A DNA stretch of 54,149 nucleotides from NCBI GenBank assembly GCA_947453205.1, contig CANGFT010000025.1:1-54149 (forward strand), given 5' to 3'. The position numbers and the translations under genes are program-made. Positions 34,261 through 43,830 of the stretch are shown here, piece by piece (position 1 is the stretch's first letter; each line of letters starts with the position of its first letter). The notes below the pieces were generated by a model. That model worked only from the letters and a program-made list of their open reading frames with translations, was not told the DNA's origin and ran no database searches. This DNA comes from Beijerinckiaceae bacterium (GTDB lineage: Bacteria; Pseudomonadota; Alphaproteobacteria; Rhizobiales; Beijerinckiaceae).

Positions 34261-35217
34261 TCATTTTGTCAATTTATTGAAATTCGATTCCGGGCTCGCT
34301 TTAAAATCAGTGATGGAACGTGTCCATTTTTCCCTTGCAGAGATCATGGCAGACTGGAGCCGATTGTAGCCGCCGAGTGCATTTTGATCAGAAAAAACAA
34401 TCACGCCATTATCTATCGCGACTCTACCATTGATACTTACGAGATAAGAAAACAACTCACCAAATGCGGACGTATATTCAATTAGATCATTAATCGTTTG
34501 ATTAGTTTTAGACCGCAATTGTAACTGCCCCTTTCGAAGACCATCCTCCATGGAAGGGACCGTATGTTTAGACGCCAAAGGAACTTCGACCGAGAGCTTT
34601 TCCAGTAATTTAATTTGGCCGATCTCACGATCTCTAAGAAGCACGTCAGCCGCACCGAAACCATTTTTTTGCTTTTGCAATTTTGCGGAGAGAAACTTCT
34701 CGCACTCTGCAAAATCGCTGATCTCCAGCTTGTTTTCGACCTTGGTGCAGCTAAGCTCGTTAAGAGAAAGCTCATCCAGCAATATAATGAGCTTGTTGAA
34801 ATAGAGGGTATCTAATTTGACCATTTCGTAAACCAATTTAACAACCTTATTATCCAAATATTTTTCCATCATTGATAATGGCGATTGCAAGCGCTGCGCT
34901 TCGCTTAAAATTTCTTGCCCACGACGAATTGCCATAACGTCTAACAAATCTGCTGAAAAAGAATTCAAAGTTGAGGCCGATGAAATGCTCAGGCAAATGC
35001 CAAGCAAATTTTTCGTGATGCGTTTCTTCGTAAAGAAAAACCCCACCAACAAGCAACCGAAAAATCCTCCTGCTAATTGACCGATCAAATTAGCTGTCCC
35101 AGCTACGGAAAATTCATAAAGCTGGGAACCAATCAACAAGAACGTAAACAAGCAAATCAACGATCCGGACACCAACCAGCCATAAGGAACAACAACGTTT
35201 TTTAGAGATCCAAGCAT
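34261..35217 (-). CDS. AT-rich orphan membrane protein
   Basis: The 318-residue product is unlike its neighbours in base use: lines I counted are 37-47% GC against about 67% around it. Two membrane segments lie at about 14-31 and 44-63, then a basic FFTKKRITKN, then about 250 residues of mostly helical, charged sequence rich in Lys, Ser, Asn and Leu. ATG 35217 follows GGAAGGAA with 9 bases; a TTG 18 bases earlier also opens the frame. I recognise no family. Composition and isolation between opposed operons point to horizontal transfer. Confidence 0.75.
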   Translation of the reverse strand: MLGSLKNVVVPYGWLVSGSLICLFTFLLIGSQLYEFSVAGTANLIGQLAGGFFGCLLVGFFFTKKRITKNLLGICLSISSASTLNSFSADLLDVMAIRRGQEILSEAQRLQSPLSMMEKYLDNKVVKLVYEMVKLDTLYFNKLIILLDELSLNELSCTKVENKLEISDFAECEKFLSAKLQKQKNGFGAADVLLRDREIGQIKLLEKLSVEVPLASKHTVPSMEDGLRKGQLQLRSKTNQTINDLIEYTSAFGELFSYLVSINGRVAIDNGVIVFSDQNALGGYNRLQSAMISAREKWTRSITDFKASPESNFNKLTK

Positions 35218-35357
35218 CACACGATTTCCTTCCAACCGATCAACCAGGTCGCCATAACTTAATCTTTACAATAAATCGACCGTCGCAAAATATGGAGTTT
35301 TGTCAAGCTTTAGTTTTCGCCCTTGCGCCCCTTCCCCCGCCATGAAACCCTGCCCCC

Positions 35358-36251
35358 ATGCTCGATCTCGACACACTCGACCTCAAGCGCCTGCGCGCCT
35401 TCCAGCTTGTCGCCCGGCAGGGCAGCCTGCGGGCGGCGGCGGAGCATTTGCGGCTGACCGTTCCCGCCGTCTCCGGCCAGCTGCGCAAGCTGGAGGCGGA
35501 CCTTGGCCTCGCCCTCTTCGACCGCGCGCCGAACAAGCTGATGCTGACGCCGGCGGGCGAACGGTTTTTACGCGAGGCCGAAGGCGTGATCGCGCGCGCC
35601 GAGCAGGCCCTGACCAGCCTGCAGCAAAGCGCGCCGGAGGGGCGGCTCGCTGTATCCGTGGGCAGCGACCACGCCTGGTATTTCGCGCCGCGCATCCGCA
35701 GCTTCTTCGATCGCTACCCCAATGTGGCCCTGAGCCTGCGCGTCTATAAATCGGCCGAGGCCATCGCGGCGCTGGAAAGCGGCGCGCTCGACGTCAGCTT
35801 CGGCATCTTCCGCGAACCGCCCCGGCGCCTCGAGCGGCAGGTGATCGAGGAGACGACGCTCTCCATCGCCTGGAACCCGCAGGAGCTGGGCCCCCGCAAG
35901 CGCCCTGCGGGGCCCGCCGACCTCGCCAACCAGCGGGTGATGACGCCGCCCGGCTCCACCGTCACCCGCGCCGTGATCGAGGCCAACCTCGCGCCGGCGC
36001 TCTCCAAGGCGCAGACCATCATCGAGGCGCCGACCTGCGAGACCGCCGCGACCTTCGTGGAGATGGGCGTGGGCATGGCGCTGGTGCATACGCTCTGCAT
36101 CGAGCGGCGCCTCTCGCCACGGGTGCGCAGCCTTGATCTGGGGCCGCGCGCTGGCAAGGTCGCCTTTTGCGCGCTCTACAAGCGCGGCGCCCTGCGCCAG
36201 CCCCTCGTGCGCGCCCTCGTCGAGCAGATGGCCGGGCCTGCAGCGAGGTAA
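35358..36251 (+). CDS. LysR-family transcriptional regulator
   Basis: This is a 297-residue LysR protein with the N-terminal winged helix (about 8-66, FQLVARQGSLRAAAEHLRLT and VSGQLRKLEADLGLALFDR) and a C-terminal inducer-binding domain with PTCETAATFVEMGVGMALVH. It sits directly upstream of hyuA in the same direction, 126 bases away, and probably controls it. LysR genes are often divergent from their targets, so the shared orientation is slightly unusual. Confidence 0.93.
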   Translation: MLDLDTLDLKRLRAFQLVARQGSLRAAAEHLRLTVPAVSGQLRKLEADLGLALFDRAPNKLMLTPAGERFLREAEGVIARAEQALTSLQQSAPEGRLAVSVGSDHAWYFAPRIRSFFDRYPNVALSLRVYKSAEAIAALESGALDVSFGIFREPPRRLERQVIEETTLSIAWNPQELGPRKRPAGPADLANQRVMTPPGSTVTRAVIEANLAPALSKAQTIIEAPTCETAATFVEMGVGMALVHTLCIERRLSPRVRSLDLGPRAGKVAFCALYKRGALRQPLVRALVEQMAGPAAR

Positions 36252-36377
36252 AGAAAAACTTTAGGCGGGATACAGAAAGACTGAAGTTTACGCGCGCCCC
36301 CGCCTCTGCTCAAATCCGCACGCTCCCTTCGTCGGGACGCAAGCATATGGGCAGGAAGCGGGCGGGAAGCAGAAGCA

Positions 36378-38438
36378 ATGGCGCAATATCGTTTGACCGT
36401 CGACACCGGCGGCACATTCTCCGATTTCGTCTATGTGAACGACGAGACCCGCGAGGTCTCGGTCGCGAAGATTCCCTCGACCCCCGACGATCCCTCGCGC
36501 GCCATTCTGGCGGGCGTCGAGGAACTGATCGCGCGCGGCGTCGCCCCTGCGGACATCCGCTATTTCTGCCATGGCACGACGGTGGGCACCAACGCCCTGC
36601 TGGAAGGCAAGGGCGTGCGCACCGGCCTCATCGTCACCAAGGGGTTTCGCGGCATCTATGAAGTCGCCGAACAATCGCGCCCCCATGGCCCCGCGATCTT
36701 CGACATCATGTATGACCGCCCGGCCATGCTGACCCCGCAGAGCCGCACCGGCGAGGCCGCCGAGCGCGTCTCCTTCGAAGGCGAGATCATCGAGCCGCTC
36801 GATGAAGAGGCGCTGCGCGAAACGGCCCGCGCGCTGCGCGAGGAGGACGTGCAGTCCATCGCGGTCTGCCTGCTCTTCTCGTTTCTGGCGCCTGAGCATG
36901 AGCAGCGCGTGCGGGAGATCCTCGCCGAGGAGATCCCCGGCTGCAGCGTCTCGCTCTCCAGCGAGATCGTGCCGCAGATCCGCGAATATTACCGGCTCTC
37001 GACGACCGTCATCAACGCCTATCTGCAACCCATTCTCGCGCGCTACATCGCCAATCTCGACGAGCGCCTGAAGAGCGCGGGCGTCACCACGCCGCAGAAG
37101 TACATCATGCAGTCGAACGGCGGCATGGCGACCTTTGAAGCCACCGCCAAGAAAGCTGTCGCCACCGTGCTTTCGGGCCCCGCAGGCGGCATCACCGCCA
37201 GCGTCCACGCCTGCCGCACCACCGGCGTGCAGAACCTCATCACCTTCGACATGGGCGGCACCTCCTGCGACGTGGCGCTCATCAAGGACGGCCAGCCCTC
37301 CATCTCCAACCGCGGCAAGGTCGAGGGGCGGGACGTCGCCCTGCCCATGATCGACATCAACACCGTGAGCGCTGGCGGCGGCACGCTCGCCCATGTCGAT
37401 CGCTTCGGCGAACTCGTCGTGGGACCGCAAAGCGCCGGCGCCATGCCCGGCCCCGCCTGCTACATGCGCGGCGGCACGCAGCCCACCATCACCGATTGCA
37501 ACCTCGTGCTGGGCTATCTCAGCCCCGGCAATTTCCTGGGCGGGAAGATGTCGCTCGACGCGCAGGCCTCACGCGACGCTCTGGCGCGCGCGGTGGCTGA
37601 TCCGCTGGGCGTCAGCATCGAGGATGCGGCCGAGGGCATCGTGCGCATCATCAATGTGAAGATGCAGGAAGCGATCAAGGCCATCTCCACCATGCGCGGC
37701 CATGACCTGCGCGACTTCATGCTGCTGGCCTTCGGCGGCGCGGGCCCGCTCCATGCCGGCCGCATCGCGCAGGATCTTGGCATGGCGGGCGTGGTGGTGC
37801 CGCTTTATCCCGGCGTCTATTCAGCCATGGGCCTCGTGATGTCCGATGTGAAGCACGATTACATCCGCTCGCGCCTGACCGCCCTGAGCCATGTCACGGA
37901 GGCGCAGGTCAACGAGGTCTTCGCGCAGCTTGAGGGCCAGGCGCGCGACGATCTCGCGCAGGAGCATTTCGCGCCCGAACAAACCGACATCGAACATGCG
38001 CTTGATCTGCGCTACGCCGGTCAGGGCTATGAAATCACCCTGCCCTGCAAGGCCCCGATGGCGCCGGGCGACCTCAAGACGCTGCGCGCCGCCTTCGATG
38101 AGGAACATCGCAAGATGTTCGGCCACACCGCGCCCAATGAGCCCGTCGAGATCGTCTCCTACCGCCTGCGGGGCGTGGGCCGCGTGCCCCCGGTCGAACT
38201 GCCGGAGTTCAAGCCGACCGGCGCGCCGCTGGCCGAAGCGCTGCGCGAGATGCGCCCCGCGCGCTTTGACGGCAAGACCATCGATTGCCCCGTCTATCAA
38301 CGCGAACGGCTTGATGTGGGCGCGACCTTCGAGGGCCCCGCCATCATCGACCAGCTCGATTGCACAACTGTCGTGCCGCCCGGCCAGAAGGTGCGCATCG
38401 ACTCCTATCGCAACATGATCATCACCATCGGAGCCTGA
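36378..38438 (+). CDS. hyuA: Hydantoinase/oxoprolinase A subunit
   Basis: HyuA-type proteins hydrolyse cyclic amides, often with ATP. The 686-residue protein has the N-terminal ATPase-like motif DTGGTFSD (residues 9-16), the second phosphate-binding motif FDMGGTSCD (290-298) and LAFGGAGPLHAGRIAQDLGM near the C-terminal third. The beta subunit starts two bases after its stop. The substrate may be a methylhydantoin, 5-oxoproline-like or other imide; acetone carboxylase-like relatives exist but have a gamma subunit, which I do not see. Confidence 0.93.
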   Translation: MAQYRLTVDTGGTFSDFVYVNDETREVSVAKIPSTPDDPSRAILAGVEELIARGVAPADIRYFCHGTTVGTNALLEGKGVRTGLIVTKGFRGIYEVAEQSRPHGPAIFDIMYDRPAMLTPQSRTGEAAERVSFEGEIIEPLDEEALRETARALREEDVQSIAVCLLFSFLAPEHEQRVREILAEEIPGCSVSLSSEIVPQIREYYRLSTTVINAYLQPILARYIANLDERLKSAGVTTPQKYIMQSNGGMATFEATAKKAVATVLSGPAGGITASVHACRTTGVQNLITFDMGGTSCDVALIKDGQPSISNRGKVEGRDVALPMIDINTVSAGGGTLAHVDRFGELVVGPQSAGAMPGPACYMRGGTQPTITDCNLVLGYLSPGNFLGGKMSLDAQASRDALARAVADPLGVSIEDAAEGIVRIINVKMQEAIKAISTMRGHDLRDFMLLAFGGAGPLHAGRIAQDLGMAGVVVPLYPGVYSAMGLVMSDVKHDYIRSRLTALSHVTEAQVNEVFAQLEGQARDDLAQEHFAPEQTDIEHALDLRYAGQGYEITLPCKAPMAPGDLKTLRAAFDEEHRKMFGHTAPNEPVEIVSYRLRGVGRVPPVELPEFKPTGAPLAEALREMRPARFDGKTIDCPVYQRERLDVGATFEGPAIIDQLDCTTVVPPGQKVRIDSYRNMIITIGA

Positions 38439-38439
38439 C

Positions 38440-40149
38440 ATGAGCAGAGCACCCGAACACAAGCTCGACGCCGTCGAACTCGAAATCATCAAGGCGAGCC
38501 TCGATGGCATCGTGCAGGAGATGCAGAATTCGCTCTTCCGCACGGGCTATTCCACCATTGTGCGCGAAAGCCAGGACGCGTCCTGCGCCATCATGAACGC
38601 GCAAGGCGATGTGGTGGCGCAGCATGTGGTGCTGCCCCTGCACATCGGCTCCTTCCCGGCCTGCTGCCAGGCGGTGATCCGCGAATATGACGACATCGCC
38701 GAAGGCGACGCCTATCTCATCAACCATCCCTATGAGGGCGGCAGCCCCCATGCGCCGGACATGTGCGTCATCACGCCGGTCTTCGCGGAGGGAAGCCTGA
38801 TCGCATTCACCGGCTCCATCGCCCACAAGAGCGACATCGGCGGGCCCGTGCCCGGCTCCTGCTCGGGGCAGGCGAAGGAGACCTTCAACGAGGGTCTGCA
38901 TCTGCCAGCCGTGCGCTACCAGCGCGCCTTCGAGCGCAACAAGGAGATCGAGCGCATCATCGGCGCCAACAGCCGCACGCCTGAACTCGTGCTCGGGGAC
39001 ATCCGGGGCCAGCTCGGCTCGAGCCGCCTTGGCGAGCAGCGCTTGCGCGAACTGACCGCGAAATTCGGACAGGCCAAGACGCTGGCGAGCTTCGACCGCC
39101 TGCTGGAGCTCGCCTGCCTGCGCATGAAGGCCGCCATCGCCGAATGGAACGATGGGCGCTATGAGGCCGAGCGTTTCGTCGATGACGATGGCGTGCGGCT
39201 CAACCAGCCCGTGCGGATTCATGTCGTGGTGGAGAAGAAGGGCGACAGCATCACCTTCGATTTCACCGGCAGCGACGACCAGACGGTCGGCCCCGCCAAT
39301 ATCCGCCCACCGCTGGTGCGCGGCGCCATCGCCTATTGCCTGATCGCGCTGGTCGATCCCCATATCTTCATCAACAGCGGCCTCATGCGCGCCTTCGACA
39401 TCAAGGTGCGCGACGGCAGCGTGATGAACCCGCGCTTCCCCGCGCCGCTCAACACCTATAATCCGACTGTGCATGCGACGGTTGAATCGGTCTTCGCCGC
39501 GCTGGTGAACATCATGCCCGCCAAGGCGCGCGCCGATGGCTGCGGCAGCCGCTCGATCATTCTGGGCGGACGCAGCACAAAGGCGGGCCAGAGCTATGTG
39601 CAATACGAGATCCTTGGCGGCGGCGCTGGCGCGCGCGCCTCAAAGGATGGCGCGTCGGGCACCTCGGTCAACCAGTCCAACGCCAAGATCGCCCCCATCG
39701 AGATCATCGAAAGCGAGTTCCCGACGCGGGTGCTGCGCTTCGAACTGATCCCGGACTCCGGCGGCGCCGGCGCCTTCCGCGGGGGGCTTGGCATCAGGCG
39801 CGAATATGTGAACCTGCAGGACGCCCGCTTCTCCATCCGCTCGACGAAGCACATCATCGCGCCCAACGGCGCCGCCGATGGCGGCAAGGGGCGCACGGGC
39901 GACATCGTCATCAACGCAGGCCGCGAAGGCGAAAAGCGCCTGCCCACGCGCTATGCAGATTATCCGCTGAAGGCGCAAGACGTCTTCTGCCTCGACACGC
40001 CCGGCGGCGGCGGGCTGGGCGATCCGCGCCAGCGCGATCCCGCCAAGGTGGTCGCCGATGTGAACGAGGGCTATGTGACGCCCGAGGCGGCGCTGCGCGA
40101 TTATGGCGTCGCTCTGGTCAGGAAGGGCCGCAAATACGAGCTCGCCTGA
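38440..40149 (+). CDS. hyuB: Hydantoinase B subunit
   Basis: The 569-residue beta subunit has the family opening ELEIIKASLDGIVQEMQNSL, DVVAQHVVLPLHIGSFP, HPYEGGSPHAPDM and IPDSGGAGAFRGGLGI-type LIPDSGGAGAFRGGLGIRRE, and ends in DTPGGGGLGDPRQRD. It forms a complex with HyuA. The neighbouring ABC transporter lies downstream in the same direction after a 106-base spacer containing a hairpin, so all may be one operon. Confidence 0.93.
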   Translation: MSRAPEHKLDAVELEIIKASLDGIVQEMQNSLFRTGYSTIVRESQDASCAIMNAQGDVVAQHVVLPLHIGSFPACCQAVIREYDDIAEGDAYLINHPYEGGSPHAPDMCVITPVFAEGSLIAFTGSIAHKSDIGGPVPGSCSGQAKETFNEGLHLPAVRYQRAFERNKEIERIIGANSRTPELVLGDIRGQLGSSRLGEQRLRELTAKFGQAKTLASFDRLLELACLRMKAAIAEWNDGRYEAERFVDDDGVRLNQPVRIHVVVEKKGDSITFDFTGSDDQTVGPANIRPPLVRGAIAYCLIALVDPHIFINSGLMRAFDIKVRDGSVMNPRFPAPLNTYNPTVHATVESVFAALVNIMPAKARADGCGSRSIILGGRSTKAGQSYVQYEILGGGAGARASKDGASGTSVNQSNAKIAPIEIIESEFPTRVLRFELIPDSGGAGAFRGGLGIRREYVNLQDARFSIRSTKHIIAPNGAADGGKGRTGDIVINAGREGEKRLPTRYADYPLKAQDVFCLDTPGGGGLGDPRQRDPAKVVADVNEGYVTPEAALRDYGVALVRKGRKYELA

Positions 40150-40173
40150 GCTGCAGCCATCAAGAAAAAATGA

Positions 40174-40197
40174 AGGCGTCGATCCTGATCGAAGCCT
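40174..40197 (+). promoter_or_regulatory. Stem-loop between hyuB and the binding-protein gene
   Basis: Ten-base arms AGGCGTCGAT and ATCGAAGCCT (one mismatch) flank a CCTG loop. There is no T run. It lies 59 bases before the binding-protein start and could mark a processing site or partial terminator that sets binding-protein levels apart from HyuAB. Confidence 0.4.
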
Positions 40198-40255
40198 GCG
40201 AATAGGATAGACTGCACGCCTCGCGCCCCGGGGTGGATGAGACGGAGTTAAAGAT

Positions 40256-41266
40256 ATGACGGCTCGCATTGATCGACGCAGCTTCGCCACCCTTGCGGGG
40301 GCAAGCCTGCTCTGCGCCCCCTTCGTGTCGCGCGCCTCGGCGCAGACGCTCATGCCAGTGAAGGTCGGCTATGACGGCTTCTCCATGACGACCTCGCCGA
40401 TGAACTACGCCATGCAGAAGGGCATCTTCAAGAAGCACGGCCTTGATCTCAACATGGTCTATATCGACGCGGGCGTGACGCTCACGCAGGCTGTGGTCGG
40501 CGGCTCCGTGGACATCGGCCAGAACGGCTATACGCCTGCGGCGGCGGCGGCCGTGCAGGGCGGGGACATCGTCTTCATCGGCGGCATTTCTAACAAGCTC
40601 CCCTTCCAGCTCATCGTGAAGAAAGAGATCAAGACGGCCGCCGACCTCAAGGGCAAGAAGATCGCGATCTCGCGCCTCGGCTCCTCGTCCGATACGGCGG
40701 CGGGTTTCGCGGTGGCGCATCTCGGCCTCAAGCGCAGCGATGTGACCCTGTTGCAACTGGGGGGCGAGGGCACGCGCACCGCCGCCATGATGAGCGGCCA
40801 GATCGACGGCTCCATGGAGCAACTGCCACGCAGCGCCGAGCTGGAGGAGACCGGCAACTTCCACATGCTCGTCGATTGCACGATCGTGGCGGGCGATTAT
40901 CCCAACACCGCCTATGTGGCGCGGCGCTCGACGGTGAAAGCCAAGCCCGAACTCATCAAGCGCTTCATGGCCGCCATGGGCGAAGGCATCCACGCTTACA
41001 AGACCAACAAGGCCGAAGCGCTGGAATCGAGCGCAGCCTTCCTCAAGACGCCGAACAACCATTCGCTGGAGCTGACCTACGACAGCTTCTCGAAGAACAT
41101 CTTCCCCGACATTCCCCGTCCCTCCATGGCGGGCATCCAGCTTGTGCTCGATGAGATGAAAGAGAAGCTGCCGGCGGCCGGCAATGTGAAGCCGGCGGAC
41201 ATCACCGACACCAGCGCGCTCGACGCGCTTGAGAAGGAAGGCTTCTTCGCGAAGCTCGGCAAGTGA
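40256..41266 (+). CDS. ABC transporter substrate-binding protein (SsuA/TauA/THI5 type)
   Basis: The 336-residue precursor carries a Tat signal (RRSFATL at 7-13) with cleavage after ASA (about 29). The mature part is a type II periplasmic binding protein of the NMT1/THI5-like or SsuA group: NYAMQKGIFKKHGLDL, GGSVDIGQNGY, DLKGKKIAISRLGSSSD. It captures the substrate for the ATPase and permease that follow. Its TGA overlaps the next gene's GTG. The ligand is unknown; the hydantoinase genes suggest a cyclic amide. Confidence 0.9.
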   Translation: MTARIDRRSFATLAGASLLCAPFVSRASAQTLMPVKVGYDGFSMTTSPMNYAMQKGIFKKHGLDLNMVYIDAGVTLTQAVVGGSVDIGQNGYTPAAAAAVQGGDIVFIGGISNKLPFQLIVKKEIKTAADLKGKKIAISRLGSSSDTAAGFAVAHLGLKRSDVTLLQLGGEGTRTAAMMSGQIDGSMEQLPRSAELEETGNFHMLVDCTIVAGDYPNTAYVARRSTVKAKPELIKRFMAAMGEGIHAYKTNKAEALESSAAFLKTPNNHSLELTYDSFSKNIFPDIPRPSMAGIQLVLDEMKEKLPAAGNVKPADITDTSALDALEKEGFFAKLGK

Positions 41267-42114
41267 GCCCCATGCCGCTCGACACGATGGATCAAACGCA
41301 GGACGCCCGCGCCGTGAAGCTCTCCGCGCGCGGCGTGCGCATCGACTTCTGGAACGAGCGCATCAAGCGCAATCTGCGCGTGCTCGACGGCGTCGACCTT
41401 GACGTGCGCGCGGGCGAACTGGTCGCCATCGTGGGCCCCAGCGGCTGCGGCAAGTCCACCTTTCTGGGGGCGGTCGACGGGCTGGTCAAAATGCGGGCGG
41501 GCGAAATCCGCGTCGATGATGTGAGCGTCGACAAGCCCGGCGCCGACCGCGCCATGGTGTTCCAGCAGGACTCGCTCTTTCCCTGGCGCACGGTGCTGCG
41601 CAACATCAGCTATGGCCTCGAGTTGCAGGGACGCATGAGCAAGGGCGACATCCGCGACCGGGCGGCGAGCCTTGTGGAGCTGGTCGGCCTCAAAGGCTTT
41701 GGCGAGCATTATCCGCATGAACTGTCGGGCGGCATGCGCCAGCGCGTGAACATCGCCCGTGCGCTCGCTACCGATCCGGAGCTTCTGCTGCTGGACGAGC
41801 CCTTCGCCGCGCTTGACGCCCAGACCCGTGAATTCATGCAGGTGGAGCTTTTGAAGATCCTCGCCCGCGCGAAGAAGACGGCGCTCTTCATCACCCATCA
41901 GATCGACGAAGCGGTGTTCCTCGCTGACCGCGTCGCCGTCTTCTCGGCGCGTCCCGCCCGCATCAAGGCCATCGTGGACGTCGATCTGCCGGGACAGCGG
42001 ACGCTGGAGACGAAGCTGCAGCCCCGGTTCCGCGATCTGCAGGAACGCATCTGGCGGCTCATCGAGGAAGAGGCGGAGCGCACCGGCCTTCTGACCTCCA
42101 CCGTGGGAGCCTGA
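41263..42114 (+). CDS. ABC transporter ATPase (SsuB/TauB/NrtD type)
   Basis: The 283-residue ATPase has Walker A GPSGCGKST, Q loop FQQDSLFPWRT, signature LSGGMRQR, Walker B LLLLDEPFAALD and H loop ITHQIDEA. FPWRTVL is typical of the nitrate/sulfonate/taurine group. The GTG start overlaps the upstream stop by four bases (GTGA); ATG 41272 is an alternative. It is coupled to the permease, one base downstream. Confidence 0.93.
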   Translation: MSPMPLDTMDQTQDARAVKLSARGVRIDFWNERIKRNLRVLDGVDLDVRAGELVAIVGPSGCGKSTFLGAVDGLVKMRAGEIRVDDVSVDKPGADRAMVFQQDSLFPWRTVLRNISYGLELQGRMSKGDIRDRAASLVELVGLKGFGEHYPHELSGGMRQRVNIARALATDPELLLLDEPFAALDAQTREFMQVELLKILARAKKTALFITHQIDEAVFLADRVAVFSARPARIKAIVDVDLPGQRTLETKLQPRFRDLQERIWRLIEEEAERTGLLTSTVGA

Positions 42115-42115
42115 C

Positions 42116-42943
42116 GTGACGAGCGTGACGCAAGACGTTGTGGAAGATGACGCCGAGGGCGCGCCGAACCGCTCCTTTTGGGCCCGCCATGAAAACACCC
42201 TGCTCGGCCTCTTCGCCGTAGCGGGCTTCCTGCTGTTCTGGGAATGCTCGGTCCTCTATGGCTGGGTGAACCCGCTCTTCACAAGCGCGCCGACGCGCAT
42301 CGTCAAGGCCTGCGCCGCGATGGTGCGCGACGGGTCGATCTGGAACGATCTGGCCGTCAGCGGCGTCGAATTCGGCCTCGGCTATGGGCTCGCGGTGATT
42401 GTGGGCGTGCCGCTCGGCATCCTCATGGGCTGGTACAGGCGCTTCAACGCCCTGCTCGAGCCCTTCGTGAACGCGCTCTACGCCACGCCGCGCATCGCGC
42501 TCATGCCGCTCATCATCATCTGGTTCGGCGTGGACATGAGCGCCAAGGTGGCGATCATCTTCCTGTCGACCGTCTTCCCGATCCTCGTGAACACCATGAC
42601 GGGCGTGCGCACCATCGACCGGGACTTCATCAAGGTGGCCCGCTCCTTTGGGGCGACCGACGGCCAGCTCTTCGCCACCGTCGCCCTGCCCTCCTCTGTG
42701 CCCAACCTGCTCACCGGCCTGCGGCTGGGGCTGGGCCATGCGCTGATCGGCATCGTGGTCGGCGAAATGTATGGGGCCTCGGCGGGCATCGGCTATATGA
42801 TGCAGACGGCGGGCGCGACCTTCCAGACGGACCGGGTGATGGTGGGCATCATCATCATCGCGGCGGTCGGCATGGCGTTGACGCAGGCCCTCAAGATGAT
42901 CGAAAACAGGTTCGAAATGTGGCGCGTCGACCATAGGGGTTGA
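42116..42943 (+). CDS. ABC transporter permease (SsuC/TauC type)
   Basis: The 275-residue permease has about six membrane segments and the BPD_transp_1 core with RTIDRDFIKVARSFGATDGQ (the EAA-loop region) and LRLGLGHALIGIVVGEMYG. The start is GTG 42116, two bases from the ATPase stop. It completes the importer formed with the two upstream genes. Confidence 0.93.
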   Translation: MTSVTQDVVEDDAEGAPNRSFWARHENTLLGLFAVAGFLLFWECSVLYGWVNPLFTSAPTRIVKACAAMVRDGSIWNDLAVSGVEFGLGYGLAVIVGVPLGILMGWYRRFNALLEPFVNALYATPRIALMPLIIIWFGVDMSAKVAIIFLSTVFPILVNTMTGVRTIDRDFIKVARSFGATDGQLFATVALPSSVPNLLTGLRLGLGHALIGIVVGEMYGASAGIGYMMQTAGATFQTDRVMVGIIIIAAVGMALTQALKMIENRFEMWRVDHRG

Positions 42944-42975
42944 GCCAACGCAAGCCACCAACAGGGGAGAACGCC

Positions 42976-43728
42976 ATGAAGTTCGAAGGTCAGGTCGCCA
43001 TCGTCACCGGCGCGGGGCGCAACATCGGTGAAGACATCTCCAAATTGCTGGCCGCCCACGGGGCGACCATCGCGGTCGTGGACCTCGACAAGGGGCGCGG
43101 CGACAAGGTCGCCTCCGACATCGTGGCGGCCGGCGGCAAGGCGAAGGGCTTCGTCTGCGACGTCTCGAGCGAGGACGACATCCTGAAATGCGTCGCCGAT
43201 GTGATGGCGGCTTTCGGGCGCATCGACATGCTCATCAACAACGCCGCCATCTCCGACAACAAGAACATGTTCGACCTCACCACCGCCGAGTGGAACCGGG
43301 TGCTGGCGATCACCCTCACCGCCCCCTTCGTCCTGACGAAGGCCGTGGCCAAGGAGATGATCGCGGGCGGGCGCGGCGGGCGCATCGTGAACGTCAGCTC
43401 CACCTCCGGCTATTTCGGCCGCGACCGCGCCACCGCCTATACGGCGGCCAAGGGCGGCGTGGTGAACCTGACGAAGTCGCAGGCCATCCAGCTCGCCCCC
43501 CACAAGATCCGCGTCAACGCCGTGGTGCCCAACAAGATCGGCTCGCCCGTCGGCAAGGACGAGTTCGACCCCACGCGTCCCGTGGTCAATCTGGTCGGGC
43601 GCCCCGGCGTGCCGGAAGACCTCGCCAACGCGGTGCTCTTCCTCGTCTCCGAGGAATCCTCATTCATCGTGGGAACGGCGCTCTTCGTCGATGGCGGCTG
43701 CACCACCATGATGCCCGGCAACACCTGA
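42976..43728 (+). CDS. SDR-family oxidoreductase with complete catalytic set
   Basis: The 250-residue protein has VTGAGRNIG for NAD(P), NNAAI, the Ser of VNVSSTSG, and intact YTAAK. Unlike the two other SDRs in this window noted for substitutions, its chemistry should be normal. ATG 42976 has GGGGAG upstream. It lies 32 bases after the permease gene and probably acts on a product of the imported compound. VPNKIGSPVGKDE is an unusual insert-like stretch in the substrate loop. Confidence 0.92.
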   Translation: MKFEGQVAIVTGAGRNIGEDISKLLAAHGATIAVVDLDKGRGDKVASDIVAAGGKAKGFVCDVSSEDDILKCVADVMAAFGRIDMLINNAAISDNKNMFDLTTAEWNRVLAITLTAPFVLTKAVAKEMIAGGRGGRIVNVSSTSGYFGRDRATAYTAAKGGVVNLTKSQAIQLAPHKIRVNAVVPNKIGSPVGKDEFDPTRPVVNLVGRPGVPEDLANAVLFLVSEESSFIVGTALFVDGGCTTMMPGNT

Positions 43729-43775
43729 CGGCGGCTCCGCCCACGGCCTTGTTAAAGGCCGCATGCTTTGCGAAT

Positions 43776-43803
43776 ATCGCGCCGGACAACAATCCGGCGC
43801 GAT
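43776..43803 (+). promoter_or_regulatory. Perfect stem-loop before the esterase gene
   Basis: An 11-base stem (ATCGCGCCGGA and its exact complement) with a CAACAA loop lies 27 bases before the next ATG, without a T run. It may attenuate transcription or shape translation between the SDR and esterase genes. Confidence 0.45.
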
Positions 43804-43830
43804 GGCGCCAAAGGGCAGGAGCACCCAAAG

